Assembly: GCA_027923505.1 (NCBI GenBank)
Contig: BROI01000010.1
Span: 372,001-436,000 of the forward strand
Direction of reading: 5' to 3'
Source of the DNA: Mayamaea pseudoterrestris
Lineage: Eukaryota; Bacillariophyta; Bacillariophyceae; Sellaphorales; Sellaphoraceae
DNA: 64,000 nucleotides
Part shown: positions 57,701-64,000 of the stretch, one piece after another
Position numbering within the stretch: position 1 is the stretch's first letter
How the letters are laid out: each line of letters starts with the position of its first letter
Notes under the pieces: generated by a model
The model's database searches: none
Seen by the model: the letters and a program-made list of their open reading frames with translations, nothing else
What the model was told of the DNA's origin: nothing
Made by a program: the position numbers and the translations under genes

Positions 57701-60475
57701 CTGCGCTACAAGATGGTAGGCTTGGCTGGTGTCTCAGGGGATGGCAATGTATTTGGTGACAACTTGTCACCAGTCTCAGCCAGCAGATGCCATGACATTC
57801 AGACGCCTCTACAGCAGGCCCTGTAGGTGCCCAAATGACACCAGAATGGTGACAACATCATTGTTCAGGCTGCACTACAAGATGGAAAGCTTGGCTGGTG
57901 TCTCAGGGGATGGCAATGTATTTGGTGACAACTTGTCACCAGTCTCAGCCCGCAGATGCCATGACATTCAAACGCCCCTACAGCAAGCCGAGTAGGTGCC
58001 CAAGTTACACCAGAACGGTGCCAACATCATTGTTTAGGCTGCACTACAAGATGGTAGGCTTGGCTGGTGTCTCAGGGGATGGCAATGTATTTGGTGACAA
58101 CTTGTCACCAGTCTCAGCCAGCAGATGCCATGACATTCAGACGCCCCTACAGCAAGCCCTGTAGGTGCCCGAATTACACCAGAATGGTGCCAGCAGCATG
58201 ATTTAGGCTGCACTACAAGATGGTAGGCTTGGCTGGTGTCTCAGGGGATGGCAATGTATTTGGTGACAACTTGTCACCAGTCTCAGCCCGCAGATGCCAT
58301 GACATTTAAATGCCCCTACAGCAAGCCCTGTAGGTGCCCAAGTTACACCAGAATGGTGACAACATCATTATACAGGCTGCGCTACAAGATGGTAGGCTTG
58401 GCTGGTGTCTCAGGGGATGGCAATGTATTTGGTGACAACTTGTCTGACACCAGTCTCAGCCAGCAGATGCCATGACATTCAGACGCCCCTACAGCAAGCC
58501 CTGTAGGTGCCCAAATTACACCAGAATGGTGCCAACATCATTATTCAGGCTGCGCTACAAGATGGAAAGCTTGGCTGGTGTCTCAGGGGATGGCAATGTA
58601 TTTGGTGACAACTTGTCACCAGTCTCAGCCCGCAGATGCCATGACATTCAAACGCCCCTACAGCAAGCCCTGTAGGTGCCCAAATTACACCAGAATGGTG
58701 CCAACATCATTATTCAGGCTGCACTACAAGATGGAATGCTTGACTGGTGTCTCAGGGGATGGCAATGTATTTGGTGACAACTTGTCACCAGTCTCAGCCC
58801 GCAGATGCCATGACATTCAAACGCCCCTACAGCAAGCCCTGTAGGTGCCCAAATTACACCAGAATGGTGCCAACATCATTGTTTAGGCTGCGCTACAAGA
58901 TGGTAGGCTTGGCTGGTGTCTCAGGGGATGGCAATGTATTTGGTGACAACTTGTCACCAGTCTCAGCCAGCAGATGCCATGACATTCAGACGCCCCTACA
59001 GCAAGCCCTGTAGGTGCCCAAATTACACCAGAATGGTGACAACAGCCTTATTGAGGCTGCGCTACAAGATGGTAGGCTTGGCTGGTGTCTCAGGGGATGG
59101 CAATGTATTTGGTGACAACTTGTCACCAGTCTCAGCCAGCAGATGCCATGACATTCAAACGCCCCTACAGCAAGCCCTGTAGGTGCCCAAATTACACCAG
59201 AATGGTGCCAACAGCATTATTCAGGCTGCGCTACAAGATGGTAGGCTTGGCTGGTGTCTCAGGGGATGGCAATGTATTTGGTGACAACTTGTCACCAGTC
59301 TCAGCCCGCAGATGCCATGACATTCAAATGCCCCTACAGCAAGCCCTGTAGGTGCCCAAATTACACCAGAATGGTGCCAACATCATTATTCAGGCTGCGC
59401 TACAAGATGGTAAGCTTGGCTGGTGTCTCAGGGGATGGCAATGTATTTGGTGACAACTTGTCACCAGTCTCAGCCAGCAGATGCCATGACATTCAGACGC
59501 CCCTACAGCAAGCCCTGTAGGTGCCCAAATTACACCAGAATGGTGCCAACATCATTATTCAGGCTGCGCTACAAGATGGAAGGCTTGGCTGGTGTCTCAG
59601 GGGATGGCAATGTATTTGGTGACAACTTGTCACCAGTCTCAGCCCGCAGATGCCATGACATTCAAATGCCCCTACAGCAAGCCCTGTAGGTGCCCAAATT
59701 ACACCAGAATGGTGCCAACATCATTATTCAGGCTGCGCTACAAGATGGAAAGCTTGATTGGTGTCTCAGGGAATGGCAATGTATTTGGTGACAACTTGTC
59801 ACCAGTCTCAGCCAGCAGATGCCGTGACATTGAAACGCCCCCACAGCAAGCCCTGTAGGTGCCCAAACTACACCAGAATGGTGCCAACATCATTATTCAG
59901 GCTGCGCTACAAGATGGTAGGCTTGGCTGGTGTCTCAGGGGATGGCAATGTATTTGGTGACAACTTGTCACCAGTCTCAGCCCGCAGATGCCATGACATT
60001 CAAACGCCCCTACAGCAAGCCCTGTAGGTGCCCAAATTACACCAGAATGGTGCCAACATCATTATTCAGGCTGCGCTACAAGATGGTAGGCTTGGCTGGT
60101 GTCTCAGGGGATGGCAATGTATTCGGTGACAACTTGTCACCAGTCTCAGCCAGCAGATGCCTTCATATTCAAACGCCCCTACAGCAAGCCCTGTATGGGG
60201 CCCAAATTACACCAGAATGGTGACAACATCATTATTCAGGCTGCGCTACAAGATGGAAAGCTTGACTGGTGTCTCAGGGGATGGCAATGTATTTGGTGAC
60301 AACTTGTCACCAGTCTCAGCCCGCAGATGCCATGACATTCAGACGCCCCTACAGCAAGCCCTGTAGGTGCCCAAATTACCCCGCAATGGTGCCACCAATC
60401 TTGTTTAAGCTGCGCTACAAGATGGTATGCCTGGCTGGTGTCTCAGTTGACTGCAATGTGACTGGGGAGAACTTC
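54785..60475 (-). repeat. Satellite A array 2, right block
   Basis: About 33 more units in the same orientation as the left block. Several carry GCCCTGTATGGGGCCCAAAT instead of GCCCTGTAGGTGCCCAAAT (near 55117, 55627, 56640, 60195; also 51857 in the left block). The last unit (about 60380-60475) changes to an older form, with GACTGCAATGTGACTGGGGA and a decayed GAGAA-C-TTC centre. This is the same variant as the old copies at 6835-7318 on the other edge of the island. Confidence 0.97.
57639..57658. repeat. Satellite hairpin with paired base changes
   Basis: Here the CCTACAG and CTGTAGG arms of the standard unit read CCTATAG and CTATAGG around the same CAAGCC loop. A change in one arm is matched by the complementary change in the other. 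Confidence 0.85.
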
Positions 60476-60910
60476 GCAACAGTAGCATGCCCAGGATGGC
60501 AGAGTGGTGCTTGTCGGGGACGAAAAGAATCTGGCAAAACAAGAGATGAGCCAAGGAGGATGCAACCGTGCACATACATATCATTACAGATCAAACATAA
60601 AGCCTATTTCCATCTCACACTCGTTGGAACCAAGGCTGCTGATGTTGCAGAATGCCAAATCTATAGCCAAGTAAGGCAAATTGTGTAGTCTCTACTATAG
60701 TATGTTGTCAATATGACTCTTCAATCATTAGCCATCCTCATACTGATAAGCATAAACTATGTTTTGGCTTCATGGGCAGGATGGACAGGAAGAGCAAGAA
60801 ACCTATCGTAGGAGACAAGAGTTATCACATAGCTAAACTGTAATCCGATCAAAGAATCCGGGTCTTTTGGTCGGCCGTCATTTTTGTGTGTCGCCACTAA
60901 CTGACTGACC
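60476..60910. promoter_or_regulatory. Unique sequence between array 2 and the helicase gene
   Basis: 435 bp without repeat or gene signal. It presumably holds the promoter and 5' leader of the RecQ4-type helicase gene. No specific motif was identified. Confidence 0.4.
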
Positions 60911-63900
60911 ATGGGGAGGGACCAGCCGCTGCTCGCCCGCTCCAAGGCCCTTTCAGTGCCTCTAGATGAGACATCCAAGTATTTGACAGCATTATTGGAT
61001 GGGAGTGTGAACAAAAAGCCGAAGAAACCCGACAAAAAAGCCTCACAAGGCGATCATCCACGTCGTCCAGCAGTGGCATCAATAGTTGCTGCAAAATTAA
61101 CCTCATCTTTGTCCCAATTAAAACCCAAAGTATCGGGTCTTGGTGTTTACACGCTTTCTGATCTTCCGGGAGCTTTCAAGAATGCGAATAATGACGCAGT
61201 CAACATTTTACGAAGCAAAAAGAGGCATGCTGCAAACGACGACGACGTCTCCGTCCTTCCTCCTCACCAAGGCAAGCCTCTGCTCGCACCACAAGCATCT
61301 ACGCTGAACGTGCCACCAACTCAATGCCTTTCTGAACCAAAAAGGGCCACAAGTTATAAGACTCTTTTGCCAACTCGTAAAGTAACTGCTCCGACACGTG
61401 TTAGTGTGGAAGGCCGTGCTCCGTCTTTGACAATCACCCAACATGACAATGCAGCTCCGGCGAGAACACTTGCTCTGCAGCTAAAGCCTACAAAACGCGC
61501 TCGATACTCACAGAACCAAATTCAGCAATCATCATCTTTATCTTTATTGAGGGACAAAATTAGTGTCGAGTCGGAGGTGAAAGTTATCAATTGCACCTCA
61601 CTGCAGATGCCAACGATGGACTCACAGTCACCAGGAATAAGCGAAGCATCGAAAGAAACGAAACTGACTTGCGATAATGACTTGTCCATTGGTCTCGACG
61701 AGAACAAGTTGAAGGCATCAGTGGTATCAGAATCATTGCCATCTTCGGCAATAGCAACATCAACGTCAACAATTTCTCAAAAGCAGAAGCAATCAATCAA
61801 CATTAGTTCCGTTCGTCAGGAAATTCCTCGGCCCGAACAAATAAGCACCGACACATCGAAAAGAAACTTGAATAAGGGAAACTTTGTACGGCTTAACATG
61901 ACGAACCACGCCGGAGCGTGCCGAGGAGCGCGGAACAAGAAGCAACCTTACATCAAACGAAAATATCAGCCGCATGATCCTGACAATCCAACACCCAACA
62001 CGGCCACGCGGGTGTGGCAAGCGACAACAATTGGAGCCAAGGAAGCAGGCGGACTCGCCTCAACTTCTGGAATTGATCCCGTCGATGACTTTTTAGATGT
62101 CATATACACTGGCAATGTCGATGTCGCCGCCACGGCCAAACAGTGTAAGATAACCAACAAGCGCAGCTCAACTATTCCAAACTGCTCTGGTCACCAGCAG
62201 CCATGTAAACTACTGACAGTAAAGAAGAATGCAGAAAACAAGGGTCGACAGTTTTATTGCTGTTCATTTCCGCGAGGCGACCAGTGCAACCATTTTGAAT
62301 GGGCCGACGATACACTGGAGGCGGCGCAGGCAGCCTTGCTGAAAAACCAATCTGTCTCTGGCTTTATTGCTCGACAAGTGGCAGCTTACATGGCGCAAAT
62401 CAAGCAACACACGGTACCAGAACTTGCTGATCTGTTGCAGCGTCATGGACTCGACGGAAAAGGAAAGAAGCAGCAGCTGTTGACGCGGATCGCCGTCTGG
62501 GTACGCGACGAGGTGGCAAAGGGGATTGCTTTGAATGAAGGCAATACCGATGATGACGAACAGTCCGCCAAAAATGACAATCTTCTTGACGAAAGGTCGG
62601 GGGCGGCGTCTGGCGATCACACCGATGATGATTATACTTGCTCGTCCGATGACGAACTCGAATTTGTCGGGCAATCCATGGACAAGATTGATAGTGTATA
62701 TGAATTGGCCAAAAACGACGAAGCCGGGAATGACGCGGAACCACAATGCGAATCAGAAACTATTCTTCATACCACGTTGCGAAAGCTTTTTGGACACTCT
62801 ACATTCCGCGAAGGACAAGAGTGGACGATTCGTCGCTGCCTAGACAATGAGCGAACTTTATTGGTCGCCCCCACCGGATTCGGAAAATCCTTATGCTACA
62901 CGTTGACTGCAGCATTGAAGGAAGGTGTCTGTATTGTGGTGTCTCCTCTGCTATCTCTGATCCAAGATCAGTTGCGGTTGCTTCCGCCAGGCATGGCAGC
63001 AGTGACTTTGTCTGGCACCATGACGAGGTCGAAATTGGCTGCAACGCTTGATGACATTGCTCGCGGACGAATCAAGATTGTCTTCGTTTCTCCAGAACGC
63101 CTAACGAGTGCATCCTTTCGGCGCCTCTTTCGATTGAAGTGGAGTCTTGAGCTAAAGACTCACAAGCGTATATTTCCGCCGGTCTCGCTATTTTGCGTCG
63201 ACGAAGCTCACACCTTGAGCCAATGGTCGCACCACTTTCGCCCTTCATATCTGCGTCTTCGTTCGGTCATGGCAATGATAGAGCCTCAAAGTGTGCTCGC
63301 CATTACAGCCACTGCCGGACCAAAGCTTGTGAATGACATTTGTCACATACTTGACATTCGTCGGCATCAGGAAGTGACGGATGCAGATGGATCAAAGACG
63401 CACGAGGGTATTCGACTAATGAGTTGCGACCGCGATAATATTGACATTTCTTGCTGCATTTTATCGTCACAGGAGCAACGGCTTGCAAAGGTAAGCTATA
63501 ACCGCTAGAGTTTTGCACCAGTGCGTCGGACAACGCTCATCAATTTATCCTTCTTTCTAGTTGATTGGTCTTCTCGGCCATCGCAAACACGCCAAAGCAG
63601 ACTGTGACGCGACAGCCGGTCTTCTATCTTCCGGCAGCGTAATCATATATGTATGGCGGCAGCGCGACGCCGAGGCAGTCGCTGAAAATATTCAAGCCGC
63701 AGCAGAAGTGCGAGGAGGTGTGACCGTTTATCACGGAGGGATGGATGCTGCCGCCCGCAGCAAGGCTCAAAGCAAGGTGCGAATATGCGCTGAAGTATTA
63801 ACTAGAAAAACTTCAAGTGATCTCACACCAAAAAATATTGTACACAGTTCATGCGGGGAAAGATACGCATTTGCGTGGCGACAGTTGCCTTTGGCCTGGG

Positions 63901-64000
63901 GATCAATAAAGGCGATATTGCCGGTGTCATTCACATGTACCTCTCCGCCTCTCCAGAACACTATCTTCAAGAAATCGGACGAGCTGGCCGCGACGGTCAA
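60911..64000 (+). CDS. RecQ4-type DNA helicase with GRF zinc finger and SAP domain, 3' end outside window
   Basis: Exons 60911-63490, 63561-63776 and 63848-64000 (983 codons so far) are joined by two short GT-AG introns and stay in frame. Residues 1 to about 320 are Lys/Ser/Thr-rich and disordered. Residues 324-330 read NFVRLNM, a segment found upstream of the helicase in RecQ4/RECQL4 proteins. Residues 425-466 form a GRF-type zinc finger (Cys425, His428, Cys451, Cys459, with [11 protein letters not shown] and FEWAD), a single-stranded DNA binding module. About 498-535 is a SAP-like helix pair ([20 protein letters not shown]). The helicase follows: motif I APTGFGKS (653-660), Ia [16 protein letters not shown] (764-767) with [22 protein letters not shown], and in exon 3 motifs V and VI ([24 protein letters not shown]). 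SQWSHxFRPxYLR is the RecQ4-type form. It probably acts in replication initiation or DNA repair in the nucleus. The GRF-SAP-RecQ4 order is unusual. Confidence 0.92.
63491..63560 (+). other. Intron 1 of the RecQ4-type gene
   Basis: 70 bp, GTAAGC to TTCTTTCTAG. Removing it restores one frame from ...EQRLAK into [12 protein letters not shown]. Reading through would hit a stop at 63506. Confidence 0.9.
63777..63847 (+). other. Intron 2 of the RecQ4-type gene
   Basis: 71 bp, GTGCGA to TACACAG. It sits between ...AARSKAQSK and [16 protein letters not shown], just before motif V, and keeps phase 0. The donor GTGCGA is weaker than usual. Confidence 0.85.

Noticed and set aside
17353-60475. Some hundred open frames of about 88 residues (beginning MSQGMAMYLVTTCHQSQPAD) in satellite A
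   Set aside because: They repeat every 169 bp, overlap each other in shifting frames because 169 is not a multiple of 3, and simply reflect one strand of the unit being poor in stops. No sign of codon constraint: indels and stops occur freely.
1-64000. tRNA, rRNA or small nuclear RNA genes
   Set aside because: No cloverleaf, rRNA core or snRNA motif was noticed by eye. A covariance-model scan (tRNAscan-SE, Rfam) would be needed to exclude them.

Overview
The window looks like nuclear DNA of a stramenopile alga, most probably a diatom. This is inferred from a SHAQKY-class single-repeat MYB factor, a two-domain GT92-type glycosyltransferase, a GRF-finger plus SAP plus RecQ4-type helicase gene with short (70-71 bp) GT-AG introns, and Ty1/Copia elements with an RGG-rich Gag and a DRGAS protease motif. 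No bacterial-style operons, rRNA or tRNA genes were seen.

Layout. Bases 1-6577 are ordinary gene-bearing DNA: a secreted protein with a possible dirigent-like or allene-oxide-cyclase-like domain (704-1564), a type II membrane GT92-like glycosyltransferase with an internal duplication (1952-3865), a convergent MYB factor (4054-5334, minus) and a small acidic protein of unknown function (6068-6577). Bases 6835-60475 form a repeat island of about 54 kb. Bases 60911-64000 carry the first three exons of a RecQ4-type DNA helicase, which runs off the window.

Repeat island, left to right: three old diverged copies of satellite A (6835-7318); satellite D, four units of about 350 bp, each a diverged dimer (7319-8636); a truncated plus-strand Copia element (8745-12317) joined head-on to an older, heavily decayed minus-strand Copia (12318-17352); satellite A array 1, about 99 copies of a 169-bp unit (17353-34188); satellite B, about 23 copies of a 181-bp unit (34189-38460); satellite C, about 1.4 copies of a 510-bp unit that is itself a trimer of about 170-bp monomers (38461-39163); a nearly complete minus-strand Copia with two LTRs (39164-45868); and satellite A array 2, about 70 copies in the opposite orientation (45869-60475), broken at 52076-54784 by a decayed tyrosine-recombinase retroelement fragment.

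Main points. Four satellite families all use a monomer of about 170-180 bp. Satellites A and D carry strong inverted repeats and B carries weaker ones. In satellite A the inverted repeat has changed in sequence between old and young copies while its two arms stayed complementary, which suggests selection on dyad symmetry or a process such as cruciform-based conversion. Arrays A1 and A2 point in opposite directions around B, C and Copia 2, and the outer edges of the island carry the same older A variant, so the island is roughly palindromic. Unique genes lie on both sides, so it is internal on the chromosome; a centromeric or pericentromeric role is possible but unproven. Both Copia copies keep an in-frame TGA-CTT between gag-protease and integrase, which may be a readthrough site. 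Parts of the arrays (23.0-24.55 kb and 37.9-38.5 kb) carry many small deletions and may be poorly polished assembly.
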